The notes below the pieces were generated by a model, which was not told the DNA's origin, made no database searches, and saw only the letters and a list, made by a program, of their open reading frames with translations. A program made the translations under genes and the position numbers. Of a stretch of DNA of 11,130 nt, positions 5,144-11,130 are shown piece by piece. Every line of letters begins with the position of its first letter. The stretch's first letter is position 1. Source of the DNA: an uncultured Treponema sp. (lineage in GTDB: Bacteria > Spirochaetota > Spirochaetia > Treponematales > Treponemataceae); the NCBI GenBank assembly GCA_937890485.1, contig CALBXN010000023.1:1-11130 (forward strand), written 5' to 3'.

Positions 5144-8100
5144 ATAAGCACACAGCACGAAGTAACAGCACAGAATAAATTGTGCAAAGTAAGAAGAATT
5201 AAGGTTAAGAATTTTGAGAAAATTATGATCGGTCAGGATAAGTATAAAATTATTGTAAGAATGACACCGTATCAGAAAAATACTTCCAAAATATTTATTG
5301 ATGACTCGGAGTTAACCCGTATTATCAAACATTTAAATCCTAACAATAATGGACTGGAAAATGAACACAGCAAATATGAATACATTAAGGACTTAATTTC
5401 TGTGAAGGTTGGGAAAAGTGGTAAATATAGATGGTTGATTGAAGATAAATTGGAAAGAAAAATAGAAAATATCGGAGAAATCGAAATCCATAATTACAAA
5501 TATGATGAGGAAAGCAAAAGTTTGATATTGGAATCAGTAGAAACATTTGTACATCTAATTTCAAATGCAAGTCATATTCGCAGTCAGAAGGCATTATTTG
5601 TTAAAAAGGCATTATTTGAAGCGGTTGATGAAATTTTACGATGTGGTGTAAGTCCTGATGCAAAAACGAAACAGATTACTAAATGGACATCTTATTATGG
5701 ATTACAGGCAAGTAACAGTGTGGCTGTATCTATGCCTAAATGTACGATTATTCCAGACAAGAATATGAAAATTTTAGATAAGGTAGACGTTGTTTATCAG
5801 GACTACAGAGATGGGTGTAATGCAAATTCGGAAAAAGCAGATAAATTCCAGTGGGATGTTTCTAATAATCAAGAAAAGTATGTATCGACCTGTCCATTTG
5901 ATGGCATGGGAATTGTGGATGTACCACGAGCTGAACAGTGGGCAAAAGATTTGGGACTAGATTATGTTCCTGGTTCCTTCCAGATAAGGTTATGCGGAGT
6001 AAAGGGATGTCTATTTGTAATGTCGATTGATGACTTTATTTCTGATGTTAGTAAAAAAAGTAGTGTAGAAGATATTGATGGTAATATTCAGGATTATGCA
6101 AATGGAGATTTTGATGTGATTCTTACAGAATCCATGTTTAAATATGGGAAATTCTATGATGAAGAAAATAAAGTTGTACAGTGGAAGAGAGAATTTCATA
6201 AAGAATGCCATGGATATAAACGTACTTTTAACATCTGCTCATATGCATCAAAGTATTCTGATTTGAAAGATGAAATGCTTACTGCATATCAGCCTTTGCA
6301 GACACAGGACGAATTGTTTGCAGAGGAAGAAAAGAAACAAAATAAATTAGATCAGTTATGTGGAAAAACTGTAGAAGTTATTACGTCCATGTATTCAGAT
6401 ATTTCAGCTTTTCTAAAATATATCGGAATAAAGGATGAAGATGAAATAAATAAAGAATCAGTTAAACCGTATTATAGAGCATTGGCGGTAAACCATTCAT
6501 TATGCAATGATAAATACATCAGAATGAAAATGGAAAAGACGCTTGAACGAGCCAAAGAAAAGGCTTATGTAGGGAAATTATATGTAGATGGGAATTATAC
6601 TGTTGTTGGTAGTGACCCATTTGCTTTATTGCAACATGCGTTCGGTATGGAAGCAACAGGGCTATTGGAGAAAGATGAAATTTATTCTAATTATTGGAAT
6701 CAAAAAGAAATACAGACAGTAAATATTTGGAGAAATCCGCATATTTATCGTGAACATTGGATTGGTAAGTGTATTAATAATGATGAAGTGAATAAATGGT
6801 TCAAGTACTTAGATGCTAACATTATTGTTTCTATCTTGGATACGAATTTATTACGAGCAAACTCAGCTGACTGTGACGGGGATGTTTTGGCAAGTTGTAA
6901 AAATGAAATTTTCGAGGAAGAAATAAGAAAGCTGCTAAATGATGGTAAAGCAAGAACAATATTACCTAATCTGATTTCAGAAAGAGAAAACCAAGAGAAT
7001 GAAGTTGAACCAGTAAAAATTTCGGATGTAAAAGCCATTATCGAAAGCGAACTGCATGGATTCAGTAATGATATTGGAAAAGTAATTAATAAAATCAGTG
7101 AATTATGGGGAGAAAAACAGAACGATACAACCGAAAAATATATAAAGATATTGTCTGTTGTAGGGTCACTGGTTATTGATTTTGCAAAGACTGGTGTAAA
7201 AGTTCCAATCCCTAAAGAAATAACAAAGTATATTTCCGATAATTGTATTAAGAAGTTGCGGTTTATGATGTATCTACCGAATAATAAAAAATTGCGTAAA
7301 AAAGAAGAGCGTACTTTTAAAGAAAACCAGAGACAAAAAGACGAAAATGAGAAAAAGGGATTAGCATGTGATGAGGAGTTTGTATCTCGGTTTTCAGACA
7401 AAGAGTGTACTTTGAATGAGATTATGAAATACATGAAGAAAAAACTGGAAGGGCTAGAGATTTCTATTGATGCACCAGCGTTCCATTATAGCATTCTGAT
7501 TATATCAAGAGACAAGAACCTTGGAAGGAAAACACAATATGCCCAAGTAAGAGAATTATTCAAGAACTTTGTAAAGGAACAGAAACAGATCTCCGATGAA
7601 AAAAGAGATGAAGAGAAGAAAAATAATAAGAATATGAATGAAGAATACGGTATGATTTATAAGGCTTTTTACGAAAAATGCAGAAACAATTTATTGTGTA
7701 TTTTCGATAAGAAGGGAAAGCCATATTCTAAAAGCATGATACTAGATTGCTGCATTGTCTGTTGCTATACAGAATTTAAAGAAGAAAACTATTCTCATTT
7801 TGATTTATTGTGGAATCTGTTTCCAGAAGAACTTGTAAAGAGGGTAAGCGGTCAGGATATTGCTTCAAGAAAGAATCGAAGAGATATGGAGTTTGAAGAA
7901 TCCCTTGAAAGGATGCGCAACAAGAGTAATGTAAAATACGAAGCATTAAAGAATACTAAAAAGGATAAGATACCATGTCTTGAATGTGATAGTACACCAG
8001 ACTTACTTACAATTTATAAATCAGACATAAAGCAGATTAAAGAGAAAATACCGACATCTGTAAATAATTATAAATCTGTAAGAAAAGTATATGCTTGTTA

Positions 8101-8410
8101 TTTTGTTGCCAGTAAAAGACTTGAAAGTATGAATAAACTTGGTGCTGTTCCGTGTCTTCAAAATAGCAAAAACGATATTACATGCAGTTGTATCGGGAAA
8201 CTTACAAAGTTGGATGATAGACAAGTAAAAAAGGCTATAGAAACTTTGGAAAAGGATGGATTAATTGAGTTTCAGAGTGGAGATGACTTTAAAATATGTA
8301 AACTTAAATTTGTTCCGACTAGGGAAGAAATCGATGTAGACAAGTTAGTATATAACGGATTTAGTTATATGAGTGCATTTAGAGCAGCAATTAGATGTTT
8401 TGATAGATAA
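5144..8410 (+). CDS. Single-chain double-psi beta-barrel RNA polymerase, YonO/QDE-1 type, with C-terminal winged helix
   Basis: Residues are numbered from the probable ATA start; the frame also offers a GTG at 5135. Barrel 1 shows DGMGIVDV (253-260) and SFQIRLCGVKG (278-288), matching the SDG.G and FQIR..G.KG signature of cellular RNA-dependent RNA polymerases, with K287 as the conserved lysine. Barrel 2 shows RNPHIYREHW (530-539) and NSADCDGDVLAS (573-584), whose D576, D578 and D580 form the D.DGD magnesium site. VIDFAKTGVKVPIP (677-690) matches the VDFPKTG motif of the same family. Together these identify a one-polypeptide RNA polymerase related to SPbeta YonO and fungal QDE-1, not a host rpoB/rpoC piece. 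Two Lys/Glu-rich linkers follow (about 709-738 and 808-831). A probable winged helix (about 1005-1060, LDDRQVKKAIETLEKDGLIEF) ends the chain. YonO is DNA-dependent; template choice here is inferred. The start choice rests on GGAG at 5132-5135, 8 nt from ATA. Confidence 0.9.
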   Translation: MSTQHEVTAQNKLCKVRRIKVKNFEKIMIGQDKYKIIVRMTPYQKNTSKIFIDDSELTRIIKHLNPNNNGLENEHSKYEYIKDLISVKVGKSGKYRWLIEDKLERKIENIGEIEIHNYKYDEESKSLILESVETFVHLISNASHIRSQKALFVKKALFEAVDEILRCGVSPDAKTKQITKWTSYYGLQASNSVAVSMPKCTIIPDKNMKILDKVDVVYQDYRDGCNANSEKADKFQWDVSNNQEKYVSTCPFDGMGIVDVPRAEQWAKDLGLDYVPGSFQIRLCGVKGCLFVMSIDDFISDVSKKSSVEDIDGNIQDYANGDFDVILTESMFKYGKFYDEENKVVQWKREFHKECHGYKRTFNICSYASKYSDLKDEMLTAYQPLQTQDELFAEEEKKQNKLDQLCGKTVEVITSMYSDISAFLKYIGIKDEDEINKESVKPYYRALAVNHSLCNDKYIRMKMEKTLERAKEKAYVGKLYVDGNYTVVGSDPFALLQHAFGMEATGLLEKDEIYSNYWNQKEIQTVNIWRNPHIYREHWIGKCINNDEVNKWFKYLDANIIVSILDTNLLRANSADCDGDVLASCKNEIFEEEIRKLLNDGKARTILPNLISERENQENEVEPVKISDVKAIIESELHGFSNDIGKVINKISELWGEKQNDTTEKYIKILSVVGSLVIDFAKTGVKVPIPKEITKYISDNCIKKLRFMMYLPNNKKLRKKEERTFKENQRQKDENEKKGLACDEEFVSRFSDKECTLNEIMKYMKKKLEGLEISIDAPAFHYSILIISRDKNLGRKTQYAQVRELFKNFVKEQKQISDEKRDEEKKNNKNMNEEYGMIYKAFYEKCRNNLLCIFDKKGKPYSKSMILDCCIVCCYTEFKEENYSHFDLLWNLFPEELVKRVSGQDIASRKNRRDMEFEESLERMRNKSNVKYEALKNTKKDKIPCLECDSTPDLLTIYKSDIKQIKEKIPTSVNNYKSVRKVYACYFVASKRLESMNKLGAVPCLQNSKNDITCSCIGKLTKLDDRQVKKAIETLEKDGLIEFQSGDDFKICKLKFVPTREEIDVDKLVYNGFSYMSAFRAAIRCFDR

Positions 8411-8437
8411 TTGTAACAAATAAACAATAAGTGATTT

Positions 8438-8521
8438 GAATAAAAGTGCAGAAACTGTGCAAAATACACAAAACAATATGCTTGAATTATGTGTATTTAC
8501 AAGGTTTTTGTGCTTTTATTC
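8438..8521 (+). other. Very long hairpin downstream of the RNA polymerase gene
   Basis: The arm 8438-8470 (33 nt, starting GAATAAAAG and ending ATACACA) pairs with 8490-8521 (TGTGTATTT ... CTTTTATTC) almost throughout. There are four G-U wobbles, two mismatches and one bulge, around a 19-nt loop. It begins 28 bases after the polymerase stop. No clean T-run follows, and the stem is AU-rich, so it is not a classical terminator. The high share of wobbles suggests selection on RNA structure, but an imperfect DNA inverted repeat is possible. Confidence 0.7.
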
Positions 8522-8551
8522 TATATAAATGCAAAACGATATATAAGAAAA

Positions 8552-8557
8552 TATAAT
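8552..8557 (+). promoter_or_regulatory. Possible -10 box upstream of the tail-side genes
   Basis: TATAAT occurs about 47 nt upstream of the ATG of the small HTH gene, after the long hairpin. No TTGACA-like hexamer stands 16-18 nt upstream and the region is AT-rich, so chance is likely. If the phage polymerase drives the tail genes, its promoter would be expected somewhere in 8411-8603, but I cannot identify one. Confidence 0.25.
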
Positions 8558-8603
8558 AAATCAAAATTTTAATTATTAAGGAAAATATGAAGGAGGTACT
8601 TAA

Positions 8604-8798
8604 ATGAATCAGGAAGAACTTAGAAAAAAGCTTATTGAAGTAGTGAATTTTGGGCTTAAAGTGAATGCTATATCAGAAAGAACAAAGATTAATAGTGTCG
8701 ATTTGTCCAGATTCAAAAATGGGCATATTTATTTGAAAAAAGATGATTCAGAAATGTTAGAAAAATTCTTAGATCAAATTACAAATTGTATTTCTTAA
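8604..8798 (+). CDS. Small HTH protein (Xre/Cro-like, 64 residues)
   Basis: The ATG has a full GAAGGAGGT site. Residues about 18-46 (LKVNAISERTKINSVDLSRFKNGHIYLKKDD) have the helix-turn-helix pattern of small phage Cro/Xre proteins: a helix ending in the ISERTKI turn, then a recognition helix containing LSRFKNG, comparable with the SRFKNGK segment of many Firmicute Xre domains. The C-terminal helix (SEMLEKFLDQI) would complete the fold. It lacks any extra domain, so it is probably a DNA-binding switch protein. It lies between the RNA polymerase and the tail genes behind the longest leader in the window, so a role in timing the tail block is possible. Confidence 0.7.
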   Translation: MNQEELRKKLIEVVNFGLKVNAISERTKINSVDLSRFKNGHIYLKKDDSEMLEKFLDQITNCIS

Positions 8799-8805
8799 AT
8801 TCTTA

Positions 8806-8822
8806 GACCGCTATTATCGGTC
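8806..8822 (+). other. Short hairpin after the HTH gene
   Basis: GACCG (8806-8810) pairs with CGGTC (8818-8822) across a seven-base loop and is followed by A rather than T. The stem is only five pairs, too weak to call a terminator in either direction. Confidence 0.3.
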
Positions 8823-8845
8823 AAAAATCCCAAATAGAGGTAAAC

Positions 8846-9016
8846 ATGAAACAACTTAATAAAGGTGATAAGGTCAGAGATAATGACTGTATTTATGAAG
8901 TCGTGGCAGTAGTAATGTCCACGGCTTATTTGCGTGCAACAGACTGTGTTGATGGCGGTGTGTGCTGTGATATACGGGATGTTTGTACTGATTATAAGAT
9001 TGAAATTTTAGATTAG
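8846..9016 (+). CDS. Small cysteine-rich protein (56 residues), possible SH3-like fold
   Basis: ATG at 8846 behind AGAGG reads 56 codons to TAG. The opening LNKGDKVRDNDCIYEVVAV has the look of an SH3-like or KOW-type small beta-barrel (GD.V followed by Y.V..V), as in many small phage proteins. Five cysteines (residues 15, 34, 40, 41 and 47) could bind zinc, but the spacing is not a standard finger and the paired CC is odd. It fits neatly between the HTH gene and the next coding sequence, and its codon use is like its neighbours. No function is assigned. Confidence 0.65.
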   Translation: MKQLNKGDKVRDNDCIYEVVAVVMSTAYLRATDCVDGGVCCDIRDVCTDYKIEILD

Positions 9017-9035
9017 AAAGTGAGGAATTTTTATT

Positions 9036-9530
9036 ATGGAAAATAACAAAAAATCAGGAAAATATTCAAATGAGGATGTATTAAAGGTGGTAAGTAAATT
9101 ACCAGAAGTCGAAAGAGATAATTTACTAGAAACATTGACGGTTGCTGATGTTTTAAAACTGATGAATGACAAAACAGAGTGTGATAATTTCTGCGACTAC
9201 ATAGAAAAAATTGTAGTGAAGTACAGCTTACTTGCCGATGCTGTCCGAATGCTTAATGAGAATATGGATGCAATGTTATTGGATGATGCAAAAGACTTTT
9301 CTGTCGATTATGATAAATTGAACGCTTCAGAAAAAGAATATGCTACGGTGGCATTATTCAACAATGACGAGTTTAAAAAGAATTGCTTTAACATTCTCGA
9401 ACGTAATTTTAAAAAGCTGATTGATTCAGATGAAGTAATGGTTGCGTTAGATAAGACATTTGGATTGAGTAAGATTTACAAGAAATGTTTGGATATGGGA
9501 AGAAAAAGCGATTATATATATGAGGTTTAG
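9036..9530 (+). CDS. Unrecognised 164-residue acidic helical protein in the tail gene run
   Basis: ATG follows GTGAGGAATTT, and the frame ends at TAG two bases before the next start. The protein is acidic and almost wholly helical, with Asp/Glu-rich segments (LADAVRMLNENMDAMLLDDAKDF). No membrane segment or catalytic motif is visible. Its position, two genes before the tape measure, is where phages often place tail-assembly chaperones or small connector proteins. However, I see no slippery sequence for the programmed frameshift typical of tail chaperones, and its stop is followed by a separate gene with its own ribosome site. I leave the function open. Confidence 0.8.
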   Translation: MENNKKSGKYSNEDVLKVVSKLPEVERDNLLETLTVADVLKLMNDKTECDNFCDYIEKIVVKYSLLADAVRMLNENMDAMLLDDAKDFSVDYDKLNASEKEYATVALFNNDEFKKNCFNILERNFKKLIDSDEVMVALDKTFGLSKIYKKCLDMGRKSDYIYEV

Positions 9531-9532
9531 TT

Positions 9533-10018
9533 GTGAAAGACTTAAAAAAACAGTTACGTAATTTAAATGTATCAAAATTAAAAATGAAGAATGGTAATAG
9601 TGTTGAATCTGAAATGAAACGGCACGCTTTTATACTGGCAGATTGTATTATGGAAGAACTTGATAAAGTATATTATTCTTATCAACCCAAAGTATATTTG
9701 CGCACATATGATTTATACAGTTCGTTATATGTGGACGATAATTTTGAAATACGTGTTTCTGGTAAAGGCGCAACACTTTCTATAGGTATTCACTTTAATG
9801 ATGGTGCAATGCATGAAAGTTTTAATGGTAATTTTGCAAATACAGCAATTCTTATAAATGAAGGATGGAAAACAAATGGTAATTTTGCGGATATACCATA
9901 TTTAGGTTATAGAGAAGGAACACATTTTATCGAAAATGGGATAGAGGAATACAAGCGGAAAGTAAGTAATCCTTTTCCAGTACGTTTTAAGATTAATAAT
10001 GAAGAAAGATTATTTTAA
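9533..10018 (+). CDS. Probable HK97-gp10-like tail/head-joining protein (161 residues)
   Basis: The GTG start at 9533 lies seven bases behind GAGG, and the ribosome site overlaps the end of the preceding gene, so the two are translationally coupled. The pattern is an N-terminal helix (FILADCIMEELDKVYYSY), then YLRTYDLYSSL, a beta strand pair (FEIRVSGKGATLSIGIHF), and a late INEGW...YLGYREGTHFIENGIEEY. This resembles the HK97 gp10 family, where an R-T-G-L-S-L-like segment and a Y..Y.E.GT...P..-like segment precede a final helix. Such proteins form part of the neck or tail-completion ring of siphophages. Placement directly before the tape measure gene agrees. The match is from pattern memory and is moderate. 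Confidence 0.55.
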   Translation: MKDLKKQLRNLNVSKLKMKNGNSVESEMKRHAFILADCIMEELDKVYYSYQPKVYLRTYDLYSSLYVDDNFEIRVSGKGATLSIGIHFNDGAMHESFNGNFANTAILINEGWKTNGNFADIPYLGYREGTHFIENGIEEYKRKVSNPFPVRFKINNEERLF

Positions 10019-10019
10019 A

Positions 10020-10049
10020 GGCAGTGATTTTATTGAATCGCTGTCTTTT
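10020..10049 (+). terminator. Intercistronic hairpin, family copy 4, with short T-run (weak terminator)
   Basis: GGCAGTGATT (10020-10029) pairs over ten positions, two of them wobbles, with AATCGCTGTC (10036-10045) across TTATTG and is followed by TTTTC. It begins two bases after the gp10-like gene stop and precedes the tape measure start by 23 nt. Its arms share the GG..GT / CTG.C layout of the three left-side hairpins. The T-run is short, so partial attenuation before the very long tape measure gene is more likely than full termination. Confidence 0.55.
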
Positions 10050-10068
10050 CTAATAGAAAGGGGTATAA

Positions 10069-11130
10069 ATGGGAAATCAAACAGAAGCGGATATTCAATT
10101 GCTTGCTGGACTTGATATTGATTCGAGCGAAGCAGAGATATTAAAAGCAATTAAAATTATTGATAAACGATTAAGAGCACACAAAGATGCAAGAATCAAA
10201 TTAATTCCAGAGATTGATGAAACAGTTGTTACAGAAGTTCTAGGAAAATTACAGACAATTTTTAAGAGTAAAGATTTGAGCATTGATTGCAAAGATTCGA
10301 TTCTGAACATTCAAAAAGAAGCTACAGCTATGATGGATGTAGTATTTTCTGCTAATAAGGCATCAAAAGAAAAACTGGAATTCACAAAGGCAAATAAAAA
10401 GGTTGAGAAATCAGCGGAAGATACTGCTAATGCGATTAATAGAGAACATCGGGCAATGGATAATTTAGATGACTTGGATTATATTTTGAATAATATAAAT
10501 GCAAGTGGTCAGACTGGAACCAGTGTATTTCAGACATTTGGTAATACTTTAAATGATGCGTTCCAAACCTATACAGTTGCTAATTTACTGACTGATGCTA
10601 TTCAAAAAACTGTAGATACTGGTAAAGAAGCTGTTGAGATGACCAAGGAATGGGATGATGCATCAACATCATTGCGCATGGCAACTGGTGCAAGTAAAGA
10701 AACTGTAGACCAGTATATGGAATCTTATAATGAGCTGGGAAAAGAGATAGGTGCGGTTACGGGGAGCGTTTCAAATTCTGCTGATACATGGCTCAGACAG
10801 GGCTATAATATTAGTGATACCAATGAACTGATTAAGAGCAGTATGATTTTATCTACAGTGGCACAGATGGATAGTGCTGATAGCGCAAAGTATCTTACTT
10901 CAAGTATGAAAGGATACCATGTGGCGGTTTCAGATGTTATAGGCATCGTAGACAAACTATGTCAGGTCGATTTGAATGCTGCTGTGTCGGCTGATGGATT
11001 AGCTGAAGGTATGAGTAAGGTGTCAGCAGTTGCGGAAAGTGCTGGGATTTCTATGGACAGACTTCTTGGGTATTTGGCAGTAATAGGTGAATCATCAGGG
11101 CAAGAGATGTCTTCTGTAGGTACTGCGTTA
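10069..11130 (+). CDS. Phage tail tape measure protein, N-terminal part (TP901-1 type), cut by window edge
   Basis: An open frame of 354 codons runs from ATG at 10069, behind GAAAGGGG, to the end of the window with no stop. The first 130 residues are charged coiled coil. From about residue 165 the sequence carries the typical conserved TP901-type core: GKEAVEMTKEWDDASTSLRMATGAS, then VTGSVSNSADTWLRQGYNISD, STVAQMDSADSAKYLTSSMKGY, and SVSADGL-like AVSADGLAEGMSKVSAVAESAGISMDRLLGYLAVIGESS. This protein sets tail length in siphophages by templating tail tube polymerisation, and it supports long-tailed phage ancestry for the whole element. Complete family members are usually much longer, so most of the gene lies beyond the edge. 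The start follows the hairpin at 10020-10049. Confidence 0.92.
   Translation, partial: MGNQTEADIQLLAGLDIDSSEAEILKAIKIIDKRLRAHKDARIKLIPEIDETVVTEVLGKLQTIFKSKDLSIDCKDSILNIQKEATAMMDVVFSANKASKEKLEFTKANKKVEKSAEDTANAINREHRAMDNLDDLDYILNNINASGQTGTSVFQTFGNTLNDAFQTYTVANLLTDAIQKTVDTGKEAVEMTKEWDDASTSLRMATGASKETVDQYMESYNELGKEIGAVTGSVSNSADTWLRQGYNISDTNELIKSSMILSTVAQMDSADSAKYLTSSMKGYHVAVSDVIGIVDKLCQVDLNAAVSADGLAEGMSKVSAVAESAGISMDRLLGYLAVIGESSGQEMSSVGTAL

Noticed and set aside
6745..7434. 229-codon minus-strand open frame inside the polymerase gene
   Set aside because: It lies opposite a gene with strong family motifs, is rich in Phe/Ser/Leu as antisense shadows of Lys/Glu-rich genes are, and has no ribosome site or recognisable domain.
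5135..8410. Host RNA polymerase beta-prime (rpoC) fragment or horizontally acquired rpoC
   Set aside because: The D.DGD motif alone would allow it, but NADFDGDQMAVH context is missing, both barrels are in one chain, and FQIR..G.KG and VDFxKTG point to the YonO/RdRP branch.
8890..8925. Another member of the intergenic hairpin family (CGTGG ... CCACG)
   Set aside because: It lies inside the 56-codon gene, has a short stem with a long loop and lacks the shared core, so coincidence is more likely.
9036..9530. Tail assembly chaperone pair with programmed frameshift
   Set aside because: No clear slippery heptamer with overlapping downstream frame was seen; the next gene has its own ribosome site and GTG start and is gp10-like.
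1..11130. tRNA, rRNA, insertion sequence, integrase or attachment site
   Set aside because: I found no cloverleaf-like sequence with a T-loop consensus, no transposase or recombinase motifs and no convincing direct repeats of att type in the window.

Overview
The window looks like part of a temperate or integrated phage genome from a low-GC Firmicute, probably a clostridial gut lineage such as Lachnospiraceae. The host assignment is an inference from the AT-rich composition, strong AGGAGG-type ribosome sites, short intergenic gaps and a TP901-type tail tape measure protein. All well-supported genes lie on the plus strand. A probable divergent gene begins at the extreme left edge.

Left region (1-3637): two unrecognised proteins, a cold-shock protein with a C-terminal tail, a small DUF5659-like protein and a 606-residue protein that reads as a diverged SF1/SF2 helicase. 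The first three junctions between genes each carry a compact hairpin of very similar design. Another copy of the design appears much further right, before the tape measure gene.

Middle region (3638-5143): unusually rich in structured non-coding sequence. It holds a 23-position hairpin directly behind the helicase, a nested multi-helix element, a hairpin with tandem G-A mismatches, a 17-position inverted repeat that exactly brackets a 113-codon gene, and twin hairpins with the same loop. Two tiny ribosome-site-bearing reading frames and a 49-codon gene follow. A two-pass membrane protein gene comes next, with its own extended -10 promoter and its own terminator (moron-like).

RNA polymerase (5144-8410): the main discovery is a roughly 1,088-residue single-chain RNA polymerase of the double-psi beta-barrel class. 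It has the FQIR..G.KG barrel-1 signature, the D.DGD metal-binding loop of barrel 2, and a VIDFAKTG motif shared with eukaryotic RNA-dependent RNA polymerases. It therefore belongs with the YonO (phage SPbeta) / QDE-1 side of the superfamily rather than with host beta/beta-prime subunits. A probable winged-helix domain sits at the C-terminus. This gene and the DUF5659-like gene both appear to start at ATA, each 8 nt behind a good Shine-Dalgarno.

Right region (8411-11130): a very long hairpin, then a small HTH protein, a small Cys-rich protein, an acidic unknown protein, a probable HK97-gp10-like tail component and the N-terminal 354 codons of the tape measure protein, cut by the window edge. 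My working model is that the YonO-like polymerase, perhaps helped by the helicase and cold-shock protein, transcribes phage genes such as the tail genes just downstream. That model is inferred from gene order and from what is known of YonO in SPbeta; no promoter for this polymerase can be read from this sequence.
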